Part shown: piece by piece, positions 1-11,662 of the stretch
Numbering within the stretch: position 1 is the first letter of the stretch
Layout: each line of letters begins with the position of its first letter
Origin: Linnemannia schmuckeri
Taxonomy: Eukaryota > Mortierellomycota > Mortierellomycetes > Mortierellales > Mortierellaceae
Assembly (NCBI GenBank): GCA_029449235.1
Contig: JANATG010000007.1
Location: forward strand, 1,860,001 to 1,924,000
Length of the DNA stretch: 64,000 nucleotides
Reading direction: 5' to 3'
Notes under the pieces: generated by a model
The model's database searches: none
What the model saw: the letters and a program-made list of their open reading frames with translations, nothing else
What the model was told of the DNA's origin: nothing
Program-made: the position numbers and the translations under genes

Positions 1-113
1 ATCTTTTGAATCTTAACCTTGAGGGCACAAACACTGTACTAAAACCTAATGCATGCACTTTTTTTTGTTTTGTTTTTCTTTTCTCTCCCTCCCTTGATTT
101 TATGCACTTGAAG

Positions 114-3100
114 TCGATGACAACTCAATAGATAACATCCTCGACCAACTCCTTCCGGAAGAACAAGTCTTCTTCAAGTTCCTCGACTCGCAGCTGGAGC
201 TCGTCAACAACTTCTACCAAGGTACATGAGCACCATAATGCAATCCGGTTGCCTTTTATTATCGATCAACTATCCCCCCCCCCCCCCCCCCCCCTCCAAA
301 CCCCACAAAAAAATTAGGCAGAGGAGAGATCACCCCACATGCAATGACAACTTTTTTTTCATCTTTTACTATCCCCTTCTATTTTTCATATACCTCGTCT
401 ATCCAAACCCTCTTACTCTCCTTTTTGATGATTCCCCAATTGCCGGTTATATCTTCGAAACCACAATTTCTCAAACCCGCTTCTTCTGAACAACCGTAGA
501 AAAGGAGCTGGAAGCAGTAACAAAGCTCAAGGTCATCCAGCAACAGCTCTTTGTCGCCAGTCAATGGAAGCGCCGTTATGATGACCACATGGTAATGAGT
601 CTACCCGTTTTGACCAAGGAATCCTTTCGCTTGTTGGTTACATCCTTTAGCAAAATACCTCATCATTGCCTCTCAATCCACTTATACTCCACTACTATTA
701 GGCAAGAGCGAAGGCTGAGCATGGATGGTATGCTGCGGAATGGTCGCGTGTCAGGAAGGGGTTCGACAACCTCATCAGGGTCGACACTGCTGTTACAGAG
801 GACGTGACCTTGGGCTCCAAAAAGTCGGGTCTAACACCCGTTGGCACTTTTAATGCCGGTCAAGGCGGCAAATTGGATCCTGAGGGCATGCTCCATCATC
901 GCGGTCTAAGAAGTTCTATCGACAACCGATTCGGGGCTAATGTTGGCAATCGCAAGATCGGTCTGGATGCACATGCACTAGCTTATCAGGAAGAACTGGA
1001 GCTCCAGGAAGAAGAAGATCGACGTCAATATCTAAACCATAAGGTGGCACGAACCAGGATCAAGGCCGCGCTATATGAGTTCTACCGGAGTCTGGAGATG
1101 ATCAAGAACTACAAGGTTCTCAACCACACGGGATTCGCTAAGATCTTGAAAAAGTTTGACAAGACTGCTGGCTGGAAGGGATCCAAGCCCTATATCAACT
1201 CGCGACTAAAGCCCGCCTATTTCATGACTTCGGGCGTGATCGAGGATCTCATCAAGGAGACTGAGGATTTGTTCATCGAGACCTTTGAGAAGGGCCATCG
1301 ACGACGTGGTATGGCGAAGCTCAGGATTCCCGACTCCAAAAATCAGGTAAAGGCTCATGCTTGTATATTTATTTGAACATAATGGTTATGGCTCAACAGG
1401 ATAAACTTATGATGTCTTGTTTTTTATTCTTGTCGGTGAACCTTATAGACGCATCACTTTACAACAACAAGGATCGGGATGTATATGGGACTGGCGGCAC
1501 CGCTGATGTTTCAGGCACTCCAGGCTGCGTTTTCGAGCGAGACTCCTGCGGAAGTTCCTTATTGGGATGGTTTGTTGCTCGTGTATGCGGGACTCTTTCT
1601 CACGTTTCTCTTTGCATGCTTGTTTGGCATCAACATGTATGTTTGGGCCAAGGCGAGGATCAACTACAAGTTTATCTTTGAGGTACGTGTCTTCTTTAGC
1701 TTATTTGTATCTCCCATGGATATGTCGGTTGTTTTGCGTTTTTAACATACATCTTTGATTTTAATAGTTTGATCCAAGAGATAACCTCGACTATCACGAG
1801 TACTTTGAGGTAAACAAAAACATATAATCAGGCACTTCTCAGATGCGGATCAAACTCTGGTGACTGTACTCATTCCTGCATCACTATCCGCCTCTCGCCT
1901 TTGACGCTTAGCTACCGATCCTGCTGATACTACTGTTGACGCTGGCGGTCTACCTCGACTTTGGATCGAAGCTCACACAACATGTGGCAACAGCATACTG
2001 GCCTCTCATCCTGATGTCGATCACGGTGGCAATCATTTTCTGCCCACTCCCGATCGCCCATTTCACAGCACGACGCTGGTTCATCTCGAGTATTGGGCGG
2101 ATTCTGGCAAGCGGGTACTATCGTGTCGAGTTTCGGGATTTCTTCTTGGCGGATGAAATGAATTCGCTTTCGTATTCGATTGAGCAGTTTGAGTTTGCCA
2201 TGTGCGCCTACTCTGAACAATGGAATGACCTAGGTAAGGATATTTTGGTGCCTTTATTCACTTTTGTTTCCGGCAGTGCTTCCGACTGTTAAAAAATGTT
2301 TGTACTAACCTTTGACGAACCCAATTTAGCCAACCAATGCTCGACAAGCCATATGTGGATAACACCGTTCCTGACAGCCCTACCAGCATGGTTCCGATTC
2401 CTCCAATGCCTCCGGCGTTACCGTGACACGCTCGAATGGTTCCCTCACCTGGTCAACGCCGGAAAATACTCTGCCAGTCTCATCAACCTCTTTGTTTACT
2501 TCTCCTTCCGACACTATGGCGGCGCACAACTTAAGACTGCCTGGATCTTTGTCTCGACCGTCACCAGTTGTTATACCTTTGCGTGGGATATCTACATGGA
2601 TTGGGGACTTTTCCGGTTTGGCAAGAATGGTGGTGGTGCAAATGGACATCCGTTCCTGAGACAGGAGTTGGTATATTCAAGGACTTGGGTTTATTATATG
2701 GCGATTGTGTTGGATTTTGTGGGGCGGTTCTCCTGGACGGTGCGGTTGATCCCGATGAATATTAATGTGATGGTTCTGTCCTTTGCTTTGGCTTTTCTGG
2801 AAGTTCTCAGGTACGCTCCCCCCCTTTTTTTGTACTTATCAATCCTTATAGCTCTATAGCTCTCTGTGAGTACTAACATACTTCTCGAATCGCATGCCAT
2901 CGGTAATAGGCGGTGGCAGTGGAATTTCTTCCGTCTGGAGAACGAGCACCTGAACAACTGTGGACAGTTCCGCGCAATCAAGGATATTCCCCTCCCATTT
3001 CACATTCGCGTCCAGGGCGAATCCGACGATGAGGACGATGACGACGACAACAACAACAATAACAATCACAGTAACAGAAGCAGCAACAACAACATTGACA

Positions 3101-4149
3101 AACAATATCAGGACCCAGACTTTGTCATCCACCAAGAGGGGGTTTTCCACTTGCACGATGACGATCAGGATCAGGAATACCAAGATCAGGATGACCGTTT
3201 TGTGGATCAAGACTCGATCTTTCCACAGATGTCTATGACTTCTTCGTCACCGCGCCGGTCAGGATTTGGCGTTGGTGTTGGTGGTGGAGGTATGGTCCGG
3301 TCGTCGAGTTCGCAGAACAGCTTCTTTGGCGCGTTCAGTAACGGGAGCCATGCTCATGGGCTGTCGAATCTTGGGTCTAGTGTTGGTGCTGGAATTGGTA
3401 CCGGCGGTGATGGAGGAGAGGTAGAAGGACAACACCGCGAGGCAGGCAAGAGTCGAACCTCGATTCATTCTGCAACCTCATTTTCTCAACCTCCTCGACG
3501 ACCTTACGGCGACACGGCCCAGCGATCCTTCGGTCACAGCAGTACGACCCAAGGTATCCCCGACGAAGGCGGCGAAGGTGGAGAAATGACTTTTTTAAAG
3601 ACGAAGCAAAGTATGGCTTCCTTGAAGACGAAACGAAGCAGGGCCAGTCTCTTTGACACCGCAACAGCAGCGGCAGCCAGCAACACAAGTCTCCACCACC
3701 CATTCTCAACCTCGCGCAGCAACTCCTTTGTCGACACTGCGGTCGCTGAGGCTGGATTCACGGGATCCCAACGTGAAATCTTGGAAGCCGAGGCCAACAG
3801 CAACAAAAAGTTTTATGATCGCCGTGATTTCGATTCGAAGATTATCGAAGTTGAGAGCAGTAGTGATTTGTGGAGGAGACAGCCGCGAGCTCCGAAGGAG
3901 AGGTCAATGATTGGAGGGTCGACGTCTTTGCACGGTTTGCAGGCTTTGAGTGCGGATGGCATTGTAGGAGGAAGTGGTGGTAGTGGGTTGAATGATAGGA
4001 TCCTGGACTCGGAGAGGCGGTCGAGGTCGCAGGTCATTCTTCCGAGACGCAAGATGAGTATGGGAACGAGGATGCGGAATAGTATCTTTGGGCGTGGACG
4101 TAGGCAGAGCAGTGATTCTGAGGATGATGAGGAGGTTGATACCGAGTAG
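114..4149 (+). CDS. SYG1: SYG1/XPR1-family phosphate exporter, 5' end outside window
   Basis: SPX-EXS protein of the SYG1/XPR1 family, whose members export inorganic phosphate across membranes and sense inositol pyrophosphates through SPX. Visible exons are 114-221, 500-591, 702-1346, 1449-1682, 1768-1809, 1912-2233, 2330-2810 and 2910-4149, giving 1053 residues after the missing N-terminus. The first three exons carry the end of the SPX domain: helices with EEQVFFKFLDSQLELVNNFY, then KNYKVLNHTGFAKILKKFDK, which includes the Lys-rich phosphate-binding helix. Hydrophobic segments follow. The EXS domain lies in exons 6-8, with the family-typical stretches around YSASLINLFVYF, WDIYMDWGL and RRWQWNFFRLENEHLNN. 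After EXS there is an unusually long tail of about 380 residues rich in Asp, Asn, Ser and Gly, which is probably disordered. The gene is convergent with the MSP protein, 120 bp away. Confidence 0.93.
274..294. repeat. poly-C tract in SYG1 intron
   Basis: An uninterrupted run of 21 C lies inside the first visible SYG1 intron. It is a homopolymer likely to vary in length. Confidence 0.95.
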
Positions 4150-4269
4150 ATTTTCTAGACGGCTTTAGATCATGAATGATACACATATTTTTTATTTACA
4201 TACCTAATGATTTTTGAAACAACCATAAAGAAAAGAAATTGAACAGACACAGCCATCTCGTGGCCAGTG

Positions 4270-6943
4270 TTATGCGAAGGATGATTTTGCAGCGACCCAC
4301 TGAGAAGAAGATCGAGTCAGTGGCAGGACCAACCCAAAGAATAGACAGACTAGCGACAGCACCAGGATCCGGCCCCGGGTGTACTGCCAAAGCAGCATGA
4401 TCCTCGATTGTGTCTGTAGGGTTTGCGTTTCTGACATACCAAGCTTTTCCAGAACATTCCTCCCAACCGCTGCTGCCGCTGCTTCTGACGACGAGTATGA
4501 TAAAGGTGGTGGTGAGGACATCGGAGATATTGTTCCGGGCGGGGATGGCATCTTCTTGCTGTTGATATGGATGTTGTTGGAGTAGCACCTAGAAGGTTCC
4601 ATACTGACGGGTTCTTCAACAATAGTCGATGTGATGAGGTTGGGACCACTCTGGAAAGTCGAAGAGTTCAACGAAATCGAGTTCCGTTTCGAAGATCGGC
4701 CACTACTACTCCCATATCCGCTCTCCGACACTGACGCTGACGCTGAGGCTGAAGTAGGACTGGACGGGAAGTAGTAATCCATTGACCCCCTTGGAGTGCT
4801 AATAGGCGTAAACAGCGTCGGATAAATCCCCGGAGACGTTGAGGTGACTGACGAAGTGCTAGTCGTAGAGCTATTAGATAGCCGGCGTCCAACCCCTCCG
4901 ATCGATACCACCGTAGGGCGCATGGACTCAGAGTACTGCCAGCGTTCGAAGACTTGTTGACGGGAACGGTGTGAAGGTAGGCGGGAGAGGTCGATGGCTT
5001 GGAGGGGTGGTGAAATTGTGGTGGTGGTGGTTGAGGAGGAGGTGGCGGATGAGGAGGAGATGAATCCGACGTCGTCTTCGGGGTCTCGTATTGACAGTGG
5101 CGAGACTGAGACGCAGGGGATGTAACATTCAATGAATCTCTTTGGATCAAGCGACTTCCACTATTTTTTTGGTGTAGTCAAAAAGAAATAATGGGCGACA
5201 CGTTTGTTATGACAGGCGATGTAGGTAGTAGCGGTTGTGACGGTTAGGAAGAGGACTATGCGTAGAAATGGAAGTTAAACTTACGCTGCGAGAATCTATC
5301 GACTGGGCTTCTTCATCGTCCTTTAGGACAATGCTCTGAAGCAGGAACCTGTCTTGCGGACTGACCCAATTGTCAGAACGAACTATTTATCCGAGCAAGC
5401 ATAGTCAAGAAGCAAAAGGGAGGAAGATGATCCAACATGTGAGAGATATGGACATGGTAGATCTGCATGTAACATGTGTCTCTCTTTGTTTTGCCATTCT
5501 CGTCTCGCCTCGCCTTGCTTACGAATGCCTGCAAATATGCGTGCGTGCAAGATGATGAAAAGACAACAAAGAATGTAAATAGCCGTTTCTTTTCTTTACC
5601 AAAGATCTTGACGGATTCATCTGGGGCCAATACTCCAAGCACGGGCTTGACAGAGTACTTCATGGGTGCATTCGTCTTGAACTTGTATCCCACCGGCGAT
5701 GACGATAGGTTCTTGAGTTTGACCTTTGAAACCTGGCCTGGCGAGATCCTCGATGCTATTTGTTTCAATGGCGAATGAATGGTAAAGATAGAAAAGGGTA
5801 TTTGGTCAGTTAGGAATAAATAATTGAAGGAAATGGACGCGTCTCCGATAAATGATATATTTTGGGCCAATCAGAGCACTTGAGTGGGCCCTGCTGTGAT
5901 AGTTCTTGGCTATGCTCGATTCCGAGTTGACCCTTCTGAAAGGTCTCCTGGAACCATGAACCAAAACCCAAAAACTTGCCTCGTTCTTTTGTTCATGCTA
6001 TTTCCATCATACAACCAGCTCAACCAGCCAGGATGGAGCGTTCTACTTGGTGCTCGTTCGCTCCAGTGTGTCTGTATTTATCGTTATCAACCAAAAGCAA
6101 GAGGTCGGTCATGACTTCAAAGCCATGCTATTCACCGATTTTCAACCCTCCTAGTCTGTTGTCATTGTCATCAAAAGCGGTACCCGCTATCTAACGATAA
6201 GAGCGGCGATGTCCACTCACTCACACAAAATAAAATATTCTTGGACCAATCTGTGCCCAGTATCTAATGCGTGCAAAAAAAATACCACTTTTAGTTGGCG
6301 CAACCTTTTTTGTCCTTAGTTGGGAAAACAACTGTAAGGAAAAAAAATAATCATATGGAAAGAGCCAACCAACCGTGCACGATACGCCACGATGTTTTTG
6401 TTTAGTGCTTTTCCACAAAAGGGAGATGAGTTGTTGGTTGGTTGGGTGCACAAGCCCACTGTAGAGTCATCCTCCCCACACGCATCTCAGTCTGCCACTT
6501 CTCTTTTCACACATCAACCACAGTTCCCTCTCCTCTCGATTTGAAAATCCGGCATGACCACCAAAAGAAGACTTGGCGCTCAGAATAAGAACAGGCATAC
6601 TGCGGTTTTGAAGAGAGAAGCTCAACCAGAGCAAAAGGAAACAAGAAGGGTGAAATTTGTATAGAGAGTGCAAGAAAGTGGAAGAAAGTGCAAGAGAGTA
6701 CAGGGATGAAAAAAAAATGTCCAAGCTCAGTTTTGTCAAGAACCAAGCCGGAAACTACCGTTTTTTCTTTCAAGAAGTGAGGTGCGAGGTTTTGCAGGAG
6801 GAAAACGCTTTTGGTTTTCCACGGCCAGGATAACAGGATAAAGATGTACCTGTGAAGTGGAACTGTTGGGGGGATATCCGGAGGACTTCGTTGGAAGGCA
6901 AGGCGATGCTGTCTGATTGTTGTAGTTGTTGAGTCGTTGACAT
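4270..6943 (-). CDS. SCS2: VAP/Scs2-like MSP-domain ER membrane protein
   Basis: Tail-anchored VAP family protein. VAPs tether the ER to other membranes and bind FFAT motifs of lipid-transfer proteins. Exons in coding order are 6943-6850, 5755-5600, 5382-5285 and 5160-4270, giving 412 residues, and all phases match. The MSP domain covers roughly residues 14-120: VLRISPQQFHFT, then VKLKNLSSSPVGYKFKTNAP with the conserved FKTNAP segment, then SVKPVLGVLAPDE and SPQDRFLLQS. A long Ser/Thr/Pro-rich linker follows. The C-terminus has one hydrophobic helix (ILVLSLVCLFFGLVLPL) followed by about 15 residues, as expected for a tail anchor. The start codon chosen is the ATG of MSTTQQ; an in-frame ATG 45 bases upstream is possible but adds no conserved sequence. 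The first intron is long (about 1.1 kb) for this locus. Confidence 0.9.
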
Positions 6944-8179
6944 TGTGATTTTATGACTGATGTTAAGAGTAGAGAGTGAGAAGGACAATAAAGAGGGTGA
7001 GAGAGGGAGCTGTAGTGGTGGGAGGATGTTTGTGAAAGGGTGAGTAAGGGATCGTGGAGGGGAGAGTAGTCAAAATGTAGTCGAGGAGTCGAAGTAGGAA
7101 AAGTTCTGCTCCCTTTTATTTATTTATATTTTTGGGCTGGCCACTCTCGTTTTGTGATCGCAAACAGTTTTGAAGCACGTCCGAAAGAAGCTTGCTTCCA
7201 ACTGACAGCCAGCTTTACCTGACCACTCTCCACTGCACATACATAAATGTGGTTCATCCGCCCTTTTGCTTTGAACCCTTCAAAAACCATGAGCGGAAAG
7301 AACAGAATCGGACCTCAAATTGACTCTAGAAAACCTTCCTCTCTTGAACCCCGGTGCGCCACCAAAAGTCACCAACAAGGAACCCAAACTCGCAGAACAA
7401 GCGATCCGATATTTTCTAACAGTCGTCCCGAATTTTCCAAAGCTGACAGGGAAAAAAAAACAAATATAGCGAAGGCAAATTTTTCTTCTCTTCTTCTTTA
7501 ACCCTCTCCCTCATAATCACCTCCGTCTTGCTCATCCATCAGAGTCGCGAGTTAAACGATCGGAGAAAGACACAATCAGCCTGCAATCCATCCTTCCTTA
7601 AAAACGCACATCTCCTTCTTTCCACTCTTCCCCTCTCATATACAACTTTTCTCTTCCTTCCCTCTTATTACTTGTTTGCTTCGGTGAACTCGAAACGGAG
7701 GGAGGGTTGCGAGAAAAGTTGTGAAAGGATTAGAGAAGGATTTTAGGAACGTGTTATTATTCTGGTCTGGAAAGGATCCAGGTATGCCATCGCTGCAGAT
7801 CGCCCTGGAAACCCTCAGGTCGGGACTCTGGTGACTTTTAACCATGGCACCGGATCAGCCCATTACCTTTGGCGATTTGAGTGAGCGGCACATCACCCTC
7901 CTCCTCTTATCTTTTTATCTTATCAATTCAAAACCAAGATCATAATTGAGTATCGATGAATGCATGATGAGGATATCATGAAGAGGTGTGGATTGGATGA
8001 TCAAGGAACAGATGAAGCGACAAAAGGATGGATGCGAAAAGAGAAATGGAGCTATAAGAGGAGATCCATATCACGAAGAGTTGTCGACATCGAGAAGAGA
8101 AAAATGGATATGAAGGGGCGACATCGAACTACATGAACAAATCCATATCGATTAAGTGGAATAGAGGTGGTTAAAAATG
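6944..8179. other. intergenic: promoter of MSP gene, 3' side of PRP4
   Basis: No complete gene is seen. The part next to 6943 should hold the promoter and leader of the MSP gene. 7480-7700 is C/T-rich on the plus strand, like the promoters and leaders of other genes in the window, and precedes an orphan start codon at 7844. 7880-8150 is purine-rich with no coding signal. Confidence 0.5.
7844..7880 (+). other. orphan initiator-exon-like sequence
   Basis: An ATG in good context (ACCATGG) opens a short reading frame, MAPDQPITFGDL, that runs directly into a consensus 5' splice site (GTGAGC at 7881). A C/T-rich leader-like stretch lies upstream. No plus-strand downstream exon can be found before PRP4 occupies the other strand at 8180. 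If unspliced the frame is only 34 codons. It may be a relic first exon, a non-coding transcript, or chance. Confidence 0.25.
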
Positions 8180-10519
8180 CTAATAGTCGGCGGCTTCGGG
8201 TGCCCAAAGCTTGAATGTTCTATCAAACCCACTGGAGCCAATGTAACGACCATCGTTTGAGATATCGATACCAGTGACCTTGCCCGTATGTCCAACCAAA
8301 CTCTTCTGCAACTTCCAGTCGTCAGCACTCCAGATCTTAATCGTACCATCGAAACTGCTGCTTCCGAGGTACAGTCCACTCTTGCTTGGCCGTGGCTCCT
8401 CTCCCTCGACATGCATCCTTGCATCAGGGTCATTCTCATATGGCGATCCGGCAAAGAACTTAATGTCCGAGACGAGATTGGTGTGGGCAGGAATGGAGTG
8501 GATCGACCGGAGCGCTCTCAAGTCCCAGATCCGAATAGCATTGTCTGCACTGCCGGTGGCGATTTGGTATCCGTTGGGTGAAAAATCAATACCCAGAATA
8601 TCAGACACATGTCCTTCCATCGTCAACGCTGACCGTCCTGTCCTCAAATCCCACACTCTTCCGACAGCGTCCAAACCTCCTGTTGCGACCAACGAGCCGT
8701 CGCACTGGAATCCAATCGCGTACACCTCCCGAGAATGTCCACGTTGTGTCAGCACCTCTGTTCCAGCCTCAATATCCCACAGTCTCCATGTTCCGTCGAA
8801 ACCCGCGCTGCCCAAAAAACGACCCATGGGGTGGAATCCAATACGAGCAACTCTGGCCTCATGACCCTTCAACGACTGGATCGGCGTGTCACTATGAGAT
8901 AGCAAAATAAACAACCAGATAATCAAAGCATTAGTACAGCGTACAAAAGATGGGATTTAAAGAAAAATACCATGGGATGGCATATATCGCAAGCATACCT
9001 TTCGAGAGACCACAGGTTCACAATGCCGTCTCCTCCGCCTGAGGCAAGGTTCACCGCTCCGCGATCTTGACTGATATGTGCTTTTGGATGCCACTTAAGT
9101 CCTCCAATTTTGTCTGTGTGACCTATTAACAACACGAAAGGTTATGGTTAGTATGTGGTGGTAACAATCGGGATATCATGTTTTACCATTCGTTGCATCT
9201 GGCAATAGTTACCTCTTAATGTATGTGAGAGTTTTGAGTCGGCTACGCTCCAGATCTTGCAGAGTCCTCCAAATGATCCTGTTGCCAAGTATTGGCTGTC
9301 GGGTGAAAATGCACACTGAGAAAGCGGCCTATCATCGCCGATCTGCGAAGAGTGATTCGCGTATGTCTATATGAAAAGTGCACATTAATGATTGTTGAAT
9401 TAGCGTTATGCTCACTCATTAATCGGTTGTCCCAATAACGTGCATTCCGTGAAGTTGATAAGTAAAGGGATCATTACCATTAGTTTCCCAAACTCCTCTG
9501 AGCGCATTGCCTTGAACACTCCGATCGGGATATCAGTTTCTGCGTTCTGCCTCTTTACTCTCTCAGCGGCCCTAATAGTCGAAAGAAAGAGCAAAGGCTC
9601 CTCGTTAGCCTTAGGCAGTCCTGCCTGATCCTGGTTGTCATAAATGCGTGCTGAATTAGTTGGAGATCTTACTTTGGCAACGAGTAATGAGCAATGACCC
9701 GTCTTGCTTTCAATAGACTGTCTGTTCCTGGAGTGTATACTTCCTCCTATTGAAAAAAAAGACATTTGTTAGTATGCCTCAAAGTGGGGTCCAACTGATT
9801 GCAGTGGTGTTCTGTCGAAGAATGAACAAAGCGGTACCTCTTCATCATCTGAACCACTCCCGCCTTCCTCGTCTCCTGAAGCCATCTTTTCATCACCTCC
9901 TTCAATAACTGCATCCTTTGCCAACAGGTGTCTAAGACGAGTTCGTCGATCCATATTCTATGGCGAGGTTGAGTGCATAAACAATGGCGATCAATTAATA
10001 TTCGGTTCGCAGCAAAAAAAAGGACCTGGTCCTCTCAAGAACGCATTATATAAAATAGAGCAAGGTCCTATTGCATACATCTTCTGCGAAGAGACAGACG
10101 GGTTCGCCGAGTTCCCGTAGCTTCTCTCTGACTTTCTTGTCATCTGTTGGAACAACGACTGTCCTTGCACGCTTCTTCCGTTCAAACATCTCCATAACCT
10201 CCATATGCTGGTCTCTTGCGCGCTTTGACGAGTCTGCGAGCTCATACTTATCATCCACCTCTATCATAATTTGATCCATAAGTACGGCATAACGGTTAGT
10301 TTATTTCCATTCGTGTTATGTTCATTTTCTCTGGAATAAAAGCATCCTTCCGCTTTGAAGCGAGAGCTTACTGAGGCTGTCGAGGGTGGTCCCTTTGGGT
10401 TGTGATGGGGTAGGGACGGGATCAGCTGCTGCGGCGGCTTGACGGTTCCTTGCTTCGACGTCCTCGAGTGAGCCAAAGTAAATGCGCCCTGCTGGTGGTT
10501 TTCCGTTTGTGCCGTCCAT
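8180..10519 (-). CDS. PRP4: U4/U6 snRNP protein Prp4 (SFM + WD40)
   Basis: Core protein of the U4/U6 small nuclear ribonucleoprotein, acting in pre-mRNA splicing. Exons in coding order are 10519-10372, 10260-10079, 9957-9838, 9746-9673, 9571-9478, 9366-9213, 9122-8999 and 8891-8180. They total 535 residues and close in frame. Around residues 94-110 is the splicing-factor motif shared by Prp4 and Prp18 (VREKLRELGEPVCLFAED). Next comes a helical segment (LLKARRVIAHYSLPKAAERVKRQ) that aligns with the corresponding helix of animal PRP4. A seven-bladed WD40 propeller fills the C-terminal 320 residues; clear repeats include GFDGTWRLWD, GLDAVGRVWDLRTGR, GSADNAIRIWDLR and GFDRTFKLW. The length matches the family (about 520). 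The start at MDGTNGKPPAGRIYFG is the first ATG of exon 1. Confidence 0.95.
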
Positions 10520-11662
10520 TGTGTGGTTGAGAGTGGTGGCGATGTAGAAGAGGCAACAATGTCGTGAAAGAGTGTGAAAGAACGAGAGTACTTCAGTCGC
10601 GTAGGGCAAATAAAAAAAGATTGGTAGTGGCTTAGCAAAATTTGAGGTGAGTGTGAACTCCATTTCGTTTCTCCTCCTGTAGACTCTCTCTTCGTCAAAT
10701 GGTTTAGTATGTCACGAAGGAATGACCAGCAGCGCGTTGTGTGGGTTCAGAAGACAGCTGAGGAGTAGGAAGGAACGTTTACCCAATAAGGTCACAATTC
10801 GTTTTGTTGTGGCAAACATTGTGGGGAAAGAATTTATTACATGGAGGACAAAAAAGAAGAAAATGTGATAGCGACAAAGAACGCGAGGAATGACGAAGGG
10901 AAGGTCAGTGGGTTCGGTCGGGTGAGAAAGAAGAATGTTTTCTATGAACTATGTATAAGCGAGTTGAAGGACCAAAGCACCACGATGGTTGTGCGACCAA
11001 GAGAACCATTGGTCCGGCAGTGATTGCGCACCGGTCCCACGGCTTGTAAAAAAAGGAGACAGAGTGAGCCGAAGCCGATGGGTCGGAACCGAGGACTTTT
11101 CTGTGAAGCGAATTTTATGTGTCAGCCAAGACTACCTCAGACGACAATTAGAGAGGGACTGGTCATTCAGTCCGTAAGTGTGGATTGATCGCCCGTTCTT
11201 TCAAATTCAAATCCATACGCTCGTTCAATTCAGGCACGGCGCAAGTCCTTTTTTTCATATTTGACAGCCAGCCTGAAGATATGATGGACGGGGAGGGACT
11301 GGGGTGGACTGGACCCCGTTACCCCCAGAAAAAAGAAGTACAAAAGGAAACCAAACTCATAAGTTCTTGTTCTTAATCTTATTCGTCTTTTTCTTAATCG
11401 TTGTCTCCATCCATCCTTTTTTTCACTCACCCTCATTCATTCTCACGCAATCCTTCCTTCCCCGTGCAACAAAAAGTTTCCAACCGTCAGTTGTACACTC
11501 GGACCTCTCGCCCTCCTCTCCTCGGTTGAATCAACTGCCGGACACTCACACTTTCTGCATACAAAGCTAGACCCACCCCTTCCTCCCTCTTTCTTTCTTT
11601 CTTTCTTTCTTTCTTCTTCCTTCCCTTCCTTCCCTTCATTTCCCTTAACTCCCCTAAACACC
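10520..11662. promoter_or_regulatory. divergent intergenic region, PRP4 / fatty alcohol oxidase
   Basis: This 1.1 kb lies between two divergent start codons and should hold both promoters. No conserved reading frame is seen. The half next to the oxidase is C/T-rich from about 11380 onward and ends in a CTTT microsatellite just before the ATG. Confidence 0.5.
11589..11615 (+). repeat. (CTTT)n microsatellite in leader
   Basis: Six perfect CTTT units plus a partial one lie 48 bases upstream of the oxidase start codon, inside a longer pyrimidine tract. Confidence 0.9.
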
